Positions 30,484 through 38,805 of a stretch of 64,000 bases of DNA are shown in pieces; position 1 is the stretch's first letter; each line of letters starts with the position of its first letter. Source of the DNA: Phycisphaerales bacterium (GTDB taxonomy: Bacteria > Planctomycetota > Phycisphaerae > Phycisphaerales > UBA1924); the NCBI GenBank assembly GCA_029213305.1, contig JARGPA010000003.1, positions 1 through 64,000 of the forward strand. Reading direction: 5' to 3'. The notes under the pieces are model-generated. The model saw nothing but the letters and a program-made list of their open reading frames with translations, made no database searches and was not told the DNA's origin. A program made the translations under genes and the position numbers.

Positions 30484-30646
30484 TTATCAGTTCTCACTTG
30501 ATCTGCTGCTGTCTGAGGATCTAGTTCGATTCTCAAATGTTGTATTTCGGGGTTGATGGGTTGTGCAGAAGGCTTTCATCGCATAAGTTATATCTCCGAA
30601 TCGTATGGCACAAAACCAGCAAGATCGCTAGATACAAAGGATTCCA

Positions 30647-32230
30647 ATGGGCGAAAAACAATACCTAATCGCACCAGACCCCGCAGAAAAGAAGTTTCCA
30701 AAGGGCGTTCCTTTCATTATTGGGAACGAACTCGCCGAGCGATTCAGTTTCTATGGGATGAAAGGGATTCTTGTCATTTTTATGACAACCTACCTCCTTG
30801 GTGAAAATGGTGAACTTGCAAATATGAATCGCGAAGAAGCGATGACCATTTATCACCTCTTCACGATGAGTGCTTACTTCTTCCCGATGATCGGTGCTCT
30901 AATTGCTGATATCTTCTTGGGTAAATACCGCACAATCTTATATCTCAGTTTGCTCTATTGCGTAGGCCATGGACTACTTGCTGTGATGGACATTGCTCCG
31001 CATACTCTTGGAATAGGTATGAAACCATTCCTGTTTGCTGGTCTTGCGTGTATCGCGATGGGTTCAGGTGCAATCAAACCATGTGTTTCTGCACATGTTG
31101 GAGATCAGTTCGGCACTGGCAATAAGCACATGCTGACAACCATCTTTAACTGGTTCTACTTCTCAATTAATATTGGCGCTGCGTCGTCGATGATTCTGAC
31201 ACCGTACTTCCTGCACGCACCATGGGGTGGTCCTTGGCTCGCATTCGGTTTACCCGGAGTGCTTATGGCTATCGCGACTTTACTCTTCTGGATGGGACGA
31301 AATGTATTCGTCCATGTCCCTGCAGCCGGTATGGATGCGTTTATTAAAGAAACCTTTAGTAAGGATGGCCGACGAGCAATAATTAATCTCATCCCGCTCT
31401 TCCTCATCTTTGTTCCAGTATTCTGGGCAATCTTTGACCAGACCGGTTCTTCATGGGTTCTTCAAACTGAACAAATGAATAGTTACATCGGGTCCTACCA
31501 GGTACTCCCTTCCCAGGTTCAAGCAGTGAACCCAGTCCTAATCCTACTCGGAATTCCGATCTTTACCTACATCATCTACCCAATGGGTGACAAGGTATGG
31601 AAACTGACTCCATTACGCAAAATCGGGATCGGTTTCGTATTTACCGCTGCCGCATTCGCACTCTCTGCAATGATCGAAACTTGGATCCTTGGAAATTCCC
31701 AAGCTGTAATCGCACAGATGTGGGCAGACCTTGGCGCAAACGCTCCTGCCGAAACCCCAATCCCTACCAAGCTCGCCGACATGTTCCAGATCGTGAAAGA
31801 TCAGGGATGGACTGCAAAAGAGATTGGGCCGTATCTCACTGACATGCCTCACATTTCCTGGCAGGTACTTGCATACATCATTATGACGGCTGCTGAGATC
31901 ATGGTATCAATCGTGTGTCTTGAGTTTGCATACACGCAGAGCCCGAAGAAGATGAAGAGTTTCATCATGGGTGTCTACATGCTGGGTATTTCAATCGGCA
32001 ACTTCTATGTTGCTGGAGTGAACTTCATCATGGAGAAGACCAAAGACGAAGCAGGAAACACCCCACTTGATGGTGCAAACTACTTCTGGTTCTTCTCAGC
32101 GATGATGATCGTCACAACTGTCATTTACGTGATCTACACTCAGTTCTATAAAGGCAAAACCTTTATCCAAGGCGAGGATCTAGACACGATTGCTGCAGAA
32201 GCTGAAGCAGAAGGAACAGAAGCTAGATAA
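30647..32230 (+). CDS. POT/PTR family proton-dependent peptide transporter
   Basis: Inner-membrane symporter of the major facilitator superfamily that takes up di- and tripeptides with protons. The hallmark GNELAERFSFYGMKGIL (ExxERFxYYG-type motif) lies in the first membrane helix, and many further hydrophobic helices follow across 527 aa. A long segment at about 340-400 (ILGNSQAVIAQMWADLGANA onward) forms an extra loop between helices. AAAGGATTCC precedes the ATG. Monocistronic, with a strong terminator. Makes physiological sense with the exported peptidases at 1.9-12.6 kb. Confidence 0.94.
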   Translation: MGEKQYLIAPDPAEKKFPKGVPFIIGNELAERFSFYGMKGILVIFMTTYLLGENGELANMNREEAMTIYHLFTMSAYFFPMIGALIADIFLGKYRTILYLSLLYCVGHGLLAVMDIAPHTLGIGMKPFLFAGLACIAMGSGAIKPCVSAHVGDQFGTGNKHMLTTIFNWFYFSINIGAASSMILTPYFLHAPWGGPWLAFGLPGVLMAIATLLFWMGRNVFVHVPAAGMDAFIKETFSKDGRRAIINLIPLFLIFVPVFWAIFDQTGSSWVLQTEQMNSYIGSYQVLPSQVQAVNPVLILLGIPIFTYIIYPMGDKVWKLTPLRKIGIGFVFTAAAFALSAMIETWILGNSQAVIAQMWADLGANAPAETPIPTKLADMFQIVKDQGWTAKEIGPYLTDMPHISWQVLAYIIMTAAEIMVSIVCLEFAYTQSPKKMKSFIMGVYMLGISIGNFYVAGVNFIMEKTKDEAGNTPLDGANYFWFFSAMMIVTTVIYVIYTQFYKGKTFIQGEDLDTIAAEAEAEGTEAR

Positions 32231-32279
32231 CGGAACTCAATCCGCTATTGAAGCTGAATCTCTGATTCAAAAACACATA

Positions 32280-32308
32280 CGCCCCGAGCAACTGCTCGGG
32301 GCGTTTTT
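32280..32308 (+). terminator. Strong terminator after the peptide transporter
   Basis: Ten-bp stem CGCCCCGAGC/GCTCGGGGCG with an AACT loop followed by five T. It separates the transporter from the convergent protease gene. Confidence 0.92.
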
Positions 32309-32351
32309 AATTCAGGACCATAAATGCTCAAGCTCCTTAAGAACTCAACTC

Positions 32352-33059
32352 TCAAAGCTTCATGTTTGGGAAGAACAGAGTCCAGAAGAACTCGGTGATT
32401 CCTTCGATTGCAATATTGGCAGTTTGGTAGAGTAGGACGCCGCCGAATACAAAGAAAAGAACTAAGACTCCAAGTCCGATCCATTTACCGTTCTCTGACA
32501 ACATCAGTTTACGATATCCTGGAGAAACATCCATCAAAATCCGTCCGCCGTCAAGCGGCGGGACAGGCAACAGATTCAATAACATCAACACAATGTTGAG
32601 CATCACTCCAAGGTGCAGGAATGTGGTCATGTTCGTTGAAAGTGGATGACTGATCGTCGTTGATGAAAGAATATGTCCATGACATAGAGGCACCCAGATG
32701 AGCAACGCGATCATCGCGATTGACGCGAGCAACATATTCATCAATGGCCCCGCAAGGGATACTACAGCGTCGCCATAGCGCCCTCTGAGCTTCGATGGAT
32801 TCACAGGCATTGCACCCCATGCAATCCCGATGAACACGAACATCAAGAGCGAGAACGGGCCCATATGAACCAATGGATTCCAGTTCATGTGTCCTGTTAT
32901 TACAGGGGTGTCGTCCCCGAGTTTGATTGCAGCCCATCCATGTGCGAGTTCATGGAGACAGATCGATGCAATAACCCAGACTGTCCATGAAACAACCCAC
33001 ACACGGCCGTTGATGTTCGGATCATTCAGAAGATCTGTGATCCACCATCCACCACCCAT
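32352..33059 (-). CDS. Site-2-protease family (M50) membrane metalloprotease
   Basis: Integral membrane zinc protease of 235 aa. The HELAHG motif at residues 36-41 sits in a hydrophobic helix and the second zinc-ligand motif PPLDGGR lies at about 165-172, the standard spacing for the short, PDZ-less S2P group. Five or six hydrophobic segments. Members cut membrane-bound regulators such as anti-sigma factors; several are encoded in this window, but a link is only inference. AAGGAGC 6 nt before the ATG fixes the start. Follows rplT by 45 bp with no terminator, so may share its transcript. Confidence 0.92.
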   Translation of the reverse strand: MGGGWWITDLLNDPNINGRVWVVSWTVWVIASICLHELAHGWAAIKLGDDTPVITGHMNWNPLVHMGPFSLLMFVFIGIAWGAMPVNPSKLRGRYGDAVVSLAGPLMNMLLASIAMIALLIWVPLCHGHILSSTTISHPLSTNMTTFLHLGVMLNIVLMLLNLLPVPPLDGGRILMDVSPGYRKLMLSENGKWIGLGVLVLFFVFGGVLLYQTANIAIEGITEFFWTLFFPNMKL

Positions 33060-33104
33060 GCGTGGGCTCCTTGTATCGTCTCTTAAATCTGCAATGCAGA
33101 GTGT

Positions 33105-33479
33105 TTATGCTTTTGCGGGCACTGCCGTCGAAGCAGCAACTGCTTGCTCTACGAGCTTATCGAAGAGCTTTGGATCTTCGATTGCGATTTGTGAGAGCAT
33201 TTTGCGATTAAGGTTGTTGCCGCTCATTTTGAGTCCGTTGATGAACAATGAGTAGCGAGTACCACGCATACGACATGCAGCGGTGATACGAGTAATCCAG
33301 AGAGCTCGCATTTCACGCTTGAGTGCACGGCGGTCACGGAACGCGTAACAACCTGCGCGACGCACAGCGATTTTTGCTTGGTACTTATGACGGCTCTTTG
33401 AACCGAAGTAACCACGAGCTTGACGAAGGATTTTTTTACGGGCTTTGGTGCGTGCTGCACCTTTACGGACGCGTGGCAT
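33105..33479 (-). CDS. rplT: Ribosomal protein L20
   Basis: Large-subunit protein L20, essential for early 50S assembly. 124 aa with the typical start MPRVRKGAARTKARKKIL and RALKREMRALWITRI. The C-terminal tail ALDKLVEQ-type region is slightly variable (SKLFDKLVEQAVAASTAVPA). TTGGAGAG lies upstream. Downstream of rpmI by 115 bp, a gap long enough to hold a regulatory RNA as in other L20 operons, although no clear structure was found. Confidence 0.97.
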   Translation of the reverse strand: MPRVRKGAARTKARKKILRQARGYFGSKSRHKYQAKIAVRRAGCYAFRDRRALKREMRALWITRITAACRMRGTRYSLFINGLKMSGNNLNRKMLSQIAIEDPKLFDKLVEQAVAASTAVPAKA

Positions 33480-33594
33480 AGTACATGCTCTCCAAGTTTG
33501 TCTGACGGAGCCGACTCGTAGTCGATCTTTAACCCGGCAAACGGGGATGGTTGACCCGAACCAACACCTGTTGATTCGATATATAAACTGTTAT

Positions 33595-33885
33595 TTAATC
33601 TTCAGCTTTTGCTGCTTCACGCATTGCCCGTTTTTGTTCAGGCGATGGGTTGCGACGCAACGAAGTGCGAGGTTGGTTACGACCTCGTAGACGACGGAAA
33701 AGAAGCTTCTCGAAGCGCTTTGCTTCGGATGCAACTACAGTCCTGTCCTTACGAAGCTGACGCAATCTCTTTGCACTCTTTCGTGAAGAAAGATGCTTGT
33801 GATATGCAGCACGATGGCGGACCTTGCCTGTCTTGGAAACGCGAACGCGCTTGGACAAACCTTTATGACTTTTATTCTTTGGCAT
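33595..33885 (-). CDS. rpmI: Ribosomal protein L35 with C-terminal extension
   Basis: Large-subunit protein L35. The first 65 residues match the family (MPKNKSHKGLSKRVRVSKTG, HRAAYHKHLSSRKSAKRLRQ). The protein is 96 aa, about 30 longer than usual, with a basic then Ala/Glu-rich tail ending REAAKAED. The gene usually lies after infC, but no infC is present upstream here. A weak CGGAG precedes the ATG. Confidence 0.95.
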   Translation of the reverse strand: MPKNKSHKGLSKRVRVSKTGKVRHRAAYHKHLSSRKSAKRLRQLRKDRTVVASEAKRFEKLLFRRLRGRNQPRTSLRRNPSPEQKRAMREAAKAED

Positions 33886-34042
33886 CGCACTCGCTCCGGG
33901 CGGTTGATGGACTGATATCGTTCAAAACACTGACTACATCCATTGTAGACAGGAGGATAGGGTAGGCACCCGGAAGGGTATAGACCAGTCTGTGGACTGT
34001 CTGAATCGTGTTTCTGAGGGTTGAATCCACAAAATTACTTGA

Positions 34043-35293
34043 TTAAGGGCCAACAAAGGCGTCTGTCAAGTCATCTGGAAGCTCAGATCCTTTGATGATC
34101 CCGAGTCGAGTTCGAGCTTCTCTGATGATTTGCTCAATCGGACGAGGAAGCCAGATATTGTCTTGTCGATTGATAATCGGGGAAGTTGCCCATTGGGCGC
34201 CCCCATCGAGCATGAGCATGTGTTGCCCATCACCCTGATGATTCGGGGAGTTTTCCTCGGGGATAACTGGTTGACGTTTCGCGGCGCGAAGGATCACAGG
34301 CGAACGATCAGCGAGCAACACAACTCGAACAGGCATTTGAATCGAAGTTGCCCGGATTCCCCCTGGAGGCATGATTCGATAAGAATACGAAATCTCGTTG
34401 AGTGAGTTCCAATCCCATGCATCTGGATCTGCTTCACCCGTGAGTGCGTTCGGATTTGATGGACACGCAAGATCATCGAGACCTGCTAAACCGGATCTGA
34501 TAAGCGTAAACAGGTTTGATGAGTTTGATCGTTCAGGTGTTGATCCGACATCCATCCAAGTAGATCCGAACCCCGCGGTTGCCATCGGGAGCATGTCCCG
34601 ATTTGATCCGGCATAGAGCCCGAACGCGTTTGCAGTCGCGTGCATGTTGTCATAGCACATGTTTTGTTGAGAACTTGAACGAACCCCTGACATGATTGGC
34701 ATTGCAATGGAACCAACCAAGAGCAACATCGCAGCGACAGAGATGAGATCTGACCAACGGACTGAGAATCCGCCTCGTCTTGATTCAGAAATCTCCATAG
34801 AGCTCAGTTCTTGATCGATATGACTCTGGATCGTTGCAAGCGTGCGATCAATAAGGCGATCGCTTGATTCTGCAGACAACTGAGACTCAGTAAGTGCATT
34901 CCCAATTTGATCACATCGAATCGCTCGATCACGAACAGAGTGAGGTACATTTTCAACTTGGTACCCTGCATCGATGTATTCATCAAGTGCTTTTTGATCT
35001 TGGACTGAGAGTTGTAGATCATCGGACTCAGATGCATTATCAATTCGTGAAGCAAGAACTCGAATGATGTCCACTCGAGAAGCTCTTTGGGATTCTCCAA
35101 CGACTGGCGTGTTGAGCAAGCTCAGTAATCCAAGGATCGAATGTTCTCGATCTGAAATTGCTTCATTCGATTGAAGACTATCTTCAATGAGTCGATCTAC
35201 TGCATCTCGATCTTGCTCAGAGAGTTGAGGAAAATTGTTCTCATTCAACTTTTCGGCATCTGAACTGCCTTCTTGATTCTCATGATTAGACAT
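34043..35293 (-). CDS. Anti-sigma-factor-like membrane protein with pseudopilin-like domain
   Basis: 416 aa encoded right after an ECF sigma gene. Residues 1-165 are cytoplasmic by prediction, acidic and helical; one membrane segment at about 171-193 (ISVAAMLLLVGSIAMPIMS) is followed by VRSSSQQNMCYDNMHATANA and, near the end, SPNHQGDGQHMLMLDGGAQW. This second part has the order of planctomycete pseudopilin globular domains, here outside the membrane. A start at TTG 35296 is possible, but ATG 35293 has TTGAGGATG 8 nt upstream. No CXXC zinc motif of classic ZAS anti-sigma factors is seen in the N-terminus. Role as anti-sigma factor is inferred from the operon. Confidence 0.7.
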   Translation of the reverse strand: MSNHENQEGSSDAEKLNENNFPQLSEQDRDAVDRLIEDSLQSNEAISDREHSILGLLSLLNTPVVGESQRASRVDIIRVLASRIDNASESDDLQLSVQDQKALDEYIDAGYQVENVPHSVRDRAIRCDQIGNALTESQLSAESSDRLIDRTLATIQSHIDQELSSMEISESRRGGFSVRWSDLISVAAMLLLVGSIAMPIMSGVRSSSQQNMCYDNMHATANAFGLYAGSNRDMLPMATAGFGSTWMDVGSTPERSNSSNLFTLIRSGLAGLDDLACPSNPNALTGEADPDAWDWNSLNEISYSYRIMPPGGIRATSIQMPVRVVLLADRSPVILRAAKRQPVIPEENSPNHQGDGQHMLMLDGGAQWATSPIINRQDNIWLPRPIEQIIREARTRLGIIKGSELPDDLTDAFVGP

Positions 35294-35326
35294 CAAAACA
35301 TCCTCAACAATCGGAGTGATTCATTC

Positions 35327-35941
35327 TCATTCGGGAACAGAGCTATCTGATTCTTTGGAAACGATCTGCCAACTCCTTGCGAATGCTGCAACAGCAGAAT
35401 GCATTCTTGATTTGACTGTTCCCAATGGAATCCCAAGGTCCTCTGCGATCTGTGCATAACTCAATCGTTGGAAATAAGCTAAGAGAAGTACTTCTCGGAG
35501 CGCGGGACCAAGTTGATTGAGTGCTTTTTGCACCATGTCATCTCGTTCTGCGATATCCATCGCCTCGTCGGGAGCTGGGACATCCACCTCCAACAGATCA
35601 ATAAACGACGAGCCAGGTTCTGATTTTCGGATAGGGGCCGAGAGCTCGACCGTTTTCCGTCTGTTCTTCTTACGAAGCATGTCCCGTGCTTTGTTCGCGG
35701 CAATTGTAAAAAGCCATGGTCGAAATCGTCTTGAAGTGTCAAAAGTTGATGCAGAGATGTGAACTTGGAGAAAAGTCTCCTGAAAAATGTCCTCTGCGGC
35801 TGCTCGATCCCCCACCATTCTGGTTAAGAAACGCAGTAAATCGTCGTGATATCGTTCGATAAGCTCTCGATATGCGGACGCATCATCTTCACGGAAGGCA
35901 AGAAAGACCTCTTCATCTGTTTTTGATTGCCAATCGGTCAC
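35327..35941 (-). CDS. ECF-type RNA polymerase sigma factor
   Basis: Alternative sigma factor of about 204 aa. Region 2 is clear (YRELIERYHDDLLRFLTRMV, AAEDIFQETFLQV, RPWLFTIAANKARDMLRKK), as is region 4 (ALREVLLLAYFQRLSYAQIA, DLGIPLGTVKSRMHSA). The frame extends upstream to ATG 36001, but GTG at 35941 has AGAGGT 5-8 nt upstream while 36001 has no ribosome site, so GTG is preferred. The anti-sigma-like gene follows after 33 nt. A second ECF gene is divergent to it at 36189. Confidence 0.92.
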   Translation of the reverse strand: MTDWQSKTDEEVFLAFREDDASAYRELIERYHDDLLRFLTRMVGDRAAAEDIFQETFLQVHISASTFDTSRRFRPWLFTIAANKARDMLRKKNRRKTVELSAPIRKSEPGSSFIDLLEVDVPAPDEAMDIAERDDMVQKALNQLGPALREVLLLAYFQRLSYAQIAEDLGIPLGTVKSRMHSAVAAFARSWQIVSKESDSSVPE

Positions 35942-36025
35942 TTCAACCTCTCGTTTCAAGCTCGTTGATCCAGTTACACTGTCAAACGAGCGACAGTTCA
36001 TACGATTTCACAAGAATCCCATGGT

Positions 36026-36057
36026 TTATCGGCTTGATGTGCATTCCAAGCCGATAA
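36026..36057. promoter_or_regulatory. Perfect 11-bp inverted repeat between divergent sigma operons
   Basis: TTATCGGCTTG at 36026-36036 and CAAGCCGATAA at 36047-36057 are exact reverse complements separated by 10 nt, about one helix turn plus, centre to centre near 21 bp. There is no T run on either side, so it is not an ordinary terminator. Geometry fits an operator for a dimeric regulator or an RNA hairpin in the leader of the minus-strand sigma gene. Confidence 0.55.
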
Positions 36058-36188
36058 CTGTGATATGACCACATGGAACCCGTCCAAACACCTTCCCTTA
36101 CTGTCTGATCAAACTATTCTTAAAGAGTGTACATGATTCATATGACACAATGGCAATATCAGGTATTTGTGTGCGTTAGTCTATCAGG

Positions 36189-36818
36189 ATGGAACTGGCA
36201 TTGAGTATGCAATCGAGTCGACCAAGTGCGGAGCCGAGTGAGCTGAGCAACATTGTTGCTCTTGCTGCACAGGGTGATGAAAACGCTTGGGAACAGCTAG
36301 TCGGGCTATATGGTCGGCGAGTTTTTGCAATGGCGCGAAGTCGTCTTCATGACGAAGAGCTTGCTGAGGAGATCACTCAATCCGTGTTTGTCACTATCGC
36401 AACCAAATTAGGACAGTCAGGATACGACGAGCAAGGGCGATTTGAGCCTTGGTTATTCCGGATCACAATGAATCGGGTGCGAGATCTGTGTAGAAAACGA
36501 TCTAGACATGCAACACCGACTGCACCTGAGCATCTTGCAAGCATTGAAGGCCGAGAAAATTCTGGATTCCAAGACAAAGAGACCAGCCTCCAACAAATTG
36601 ATTCACTGAGAGTTGCAATGGAGCGACTTTCAGAATCTGATCGTGAGATCATCGAACTTCGTCATCATGGACAATTGAGTTTCAAACAAATCGCAGAAAG
36701 CACAGGAGATCCGATTGGAACACTCCTTGCAAGACATCATCGAGCGTTAAAAAAACTACGATCTTTCATAGAGCAACAAGCCGCATCAACTACACAAGAT
36801 TCAGAGGATGAATCATGA
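36189..36818 (+). CDS. ECF-type RNA polymerase sigma factor
   Basis: Alternative sigma factor of 209 aa. Region 2: AWEQLVGLYGRRVFAMARSR, LAEEITQSVFVTIA, FEPWLFRITMNRVRDLCRKR; region 4: RLSESDREIIELRHHGQLSF then IAESTGDPIGTLLARHHRAL. The linker is acidic and the C-terminus ends in TTQDSEDES. Neither ATG 36189 nor the next Met (36207) has a good ribosome site. Its stop overlaps the start of the next gene (ATGA), which encodes a likely anti-sigma factor. Confidence 0.92.
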   Translation: MELALSMQSSRPSAEPSELSNIVALAAQGDENAWEQLVGLYGRRVFAMARSRLHDEELAEEITQSVFVTIATKLGQSGYDEQGRFEPWLFRITMNRVRDLCRKRSRHATPTAPEHLASIEGRENSGFQDKETSLQQIDSLRVAMERLSESDREIIELRHHGQLSFKQIAESTGDPIGTLLARHHRALKKLRSFIEQQAASTTQDSEDES

Positions 36819-37330
36819 AAAAGAACCCAAACAACAACTCCGATCTTCATCTGCACGATGATCCTGAGCTCATTGAGCTTGAGTCTATGCTTGATGAACT
36901 TGCAACTCAGAATATTAACTCTGTACCTACGGGGTTTGAGTCCCGCTTACTTGATGCTGTTTCAAGTGCGATTGCGCCTGCTCCGATCAGCATCCCATCT
37001 TCAGTTGAACATGAAGAGACTGATCGTCCAAACAGATTGTGGACTTTACGAATCGCGGCTGCTGCAGTCTTAGCAACCGGCACAACGATTGTTATTGTCT
37101 CGAGTCAACCCTGGGCAAACTCTCCTGCAATGTCACAAAGCCAGATGGTTCTTACCTCACTTGAACAAGATTTCGATGACTACTTTGCTCTTGAATCCGT
37201 AGACGACGGCAACCTTTCTGAAGCACTTGCAGAATGGGAAATTTGGGCACAATCTGTTGGATCAGAAATGGATCTATCTCTCTCTGAGATGGACTGGGAA
37301 GATTCCGATTTTGAAGGTGGAGCATTATAA
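36815..37330 (+). CDS. Putative anti-sigma factor, single-pass membrane protein
   Basis: 171 aa, translationally coupled to the upstream sigma factor. The N-terminal 75 residues are acidic and helical (ELIELESMLDELATQ, FESRLLDAVSSAI), followed by a membrane helix at about 76-96 (LRIAAAAVLATGTTIVIVSS) and a strongly acidic external part rich in Leu, Trp and Asp (EWEIWAQSVGSEMDLSLSEM). No zinc motif. The gene order sigma, small membrane protein, exported protein matches three-gene ECF modules. Anti-sigma role inferred. Confidence 0.7.
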   Translation: MKKNPNNNSDLHLHDDPELIELESMLDELATQNINSVPTGFESRLLDAVSSAIAPAPISIPSSVEHEETDRPNRLWTLRIAAAAVLATGTTIVIVSSQPWANSPAMSQSQMVLTSLEQDFDDYFALESVDDGNLSEALAEWEIWAQSVGSEMDLSLSEMDWEDSDFEGGAL

Positions 37331-38271
37331 TGAATCGCCGATCACGTACAGCGTTTTATAGCTTGGGAATTCTCATCTGTGTTGGGACAAGTCTGAGCTT
37401 TGCTCAACCTTCGGATACCGATCCAGAAGCAAGAGCACCTGCTGCGGAACATCGTCCAGATGCTCAATCCGATGATCCTCATCGAAAGAACCCTCGTGGA
37501 CAACCAAAACGCGTTGTCGATATTCGAATCAACCCAGATGCTTTGCGTTCACGATTGACTCGATCCATTTCACGTACTGAAAAAATGCTTGCGAGCCATA
37601 AATCTGCATTGGAAAAACTTGATGCTGGCGCTTCTGCTCAGGAAGTTCTAGAAGCAATGAGACTCGATAATGCCGGCCGAGGACTCAACCCTGAACAACG
37701 CCCTGCGCCTACAAGACGGGCGGGTGAGCAGAACAAACCATCTACAGATCTTAATCCGAAAGAACGTGAAGAATTACACCAATTCATTAACGAACATTTT
37801 TCCGATCTCTCGCGGAACCTCGAACTACTTACAACAGCAGATCCACATGGAGCAGATCGAATTCTGACTCAGCTTGCTCCACAGATTCGGGAAGTTCTGA
37901 TGCTCCAAGCGACGGAACCCGACCTTGCAAGAATAAAAATCCATGACATGCAAGCAGGATTGAACTTTATCGAAGCTTCTCGCAATTATCGCATGACAAG
38001 CAATAACGAGAACGCAAACGAATCACAACAAGCAGATGCTCTCGCTCAGTTACACGACGCAGCTGCACAACGATTCGATGCTCAGCTCAACGCAAAGCAG
38101 TTCGAGATTTCTAAGTTAGAAGCCAGACTCGATGAGCTTAAGTCAGCGGTAGACCATCTCGAATCAAAGCGATCAGAAGAAATTGATCGAATGATTGTAA
38201 TCGCTAAACGGAATGCAGTACGTCATCAGATGAAGTCAAAGCAAAGACGAAATCAACCTAACAACGATTAA
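37330..38271 (+). CDS. Exported coiled-coil protein in ECF module, unknown
   Basis: 313 aa with a signal peptide (SLGILICVGTSLSFA, cut near SFA/QP). The mature protein starts with a disordered Pro/Asp/Arg-rich region, and residues about 230-300 form a heptad-rich helix (LNAKQFEISKLEARLDELKS, AVDHLESKRSEEIDRMIVIA) with a basic tail. Its ATG overlaps the previous stop (TAATG), so it belongs to the sigma/anti-sigma unit. It might be the periplasmic sensor that controls the membrane anti-sigma protein, as in CnrX-type systems, but no metal motif is seen. Function unknown. Confidence 0.7.
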   Translation: MNRRSRTAFYSLGILICVGTSLSFAQPSDTDPEARAPAAEHRPDAQSDDPHRKNPRGQPKRVVDIRINPDALRSRLTRSISRTEKMLASHKSALEKLDAGASAQEVLEAMRLDNAGRGLNPEQRPAPTRRAGEQNKPSTDLNPKEREELHQFINEHFSDLSRNLELLTTADPHGADRILTQLAPQIREVLMLQATEPDLARIKIHDMQAGLNFIEASRNYRMTSNNENANESQQADALAQLHDAAAQRFDAQLNAKQFEISKLEARLDELKSAVDHLESKRSEEIDRMIVIAKRNAVRHQMKSKQRRNQPNND

Positions 38272-38306
38272 GTTCTATTTCGAAAATCAACTAAGGAACT
38301 GTGTAT

Positions 38307-38714
38307 TCACGAGACAACCGAACCTGGCTCAATTTCACTCATCGGTGTCATCAACACAACATTCCGATCATCTGATCCCTTTTCAGCATTACTTGCAGCG
38401 AGCAACATGCCGCGAGATTCTTCGCCTCTAATTTTTCTTGGAGCAAGGTTTGCTGCAATCACAATAGACTTCCCTATTAGATCTTCAGGAGCATATTGCT
38501 CTTTAATACCCGCACAGATTTGGCGCGGTATTCCCGATCCATCATCAAGCTGAAGCTTGACCAACCGATCCGCATTCGGGTGAGGTTCTGCTTGGACAAT
38601 CTTTGCAATGCGTAGATCAACCTTTGCAAAATCATCAAATGTGATCTCAGGCTTACCCTTTGGTTCGGTGGATGCTTCATTCTTGTTTGATTGTTCGACC
38701 GATTGGGTGCTCAT
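38307..38714 (-). CDS. Stand-alone tRNA-binding domain, MetRS-beta type
   Basis: 135-aa EMAP/OB-fold tRNA-binding domain like the C-terminal domain of methionyl-tRNA synthetase. Blocks: VDLRIAKIVQAEPHPNADRL, LQLDDGSGIPRQICAGI, GKSIVIAANLAPRKIRGEES, SRGMLLAAS. The catalytic part of MetG is not in the window; such domains can act as a separate beta subunit or as CsaA-like proteins. A 13-residue Ser/Asn/Gln-rich head precedes the domain. ATG at 38714 (or 38717) is chosen for GGAG upstream; the frame runs on to 38855 without support. Confidence 0.88.
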   Translation of the reverse strand: MSTQSVEQSNKNEASTEPKGKPEITFDDFAKVDLRIAKIVQAEPHPNADRLVKLQLDDGSGIPRQICAGIKEQYAPEDLIGKSIVIAANLAPRKIRGEESRGMLLAASNAEKGSDDRNVVLMTPMSEIEPGSVVS

Positions 38715-38805
38715 CATCAACTCCAGTGTTCTCGATTTTGCCAGATCTAACGAGCAAAAGTGTAGCCCCTTTGATTGAAGGCTACTCGATTCGGGCCGTT
38801 CAAAT

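Noticed and set aside
33982-34002. Imperfect hairpin AGACCAGTC/GACTGTCT after the anti-sigma gene as terminator
   Set aside because: Contains a bulge and is followed by no T run on either strand; possibly incidental.
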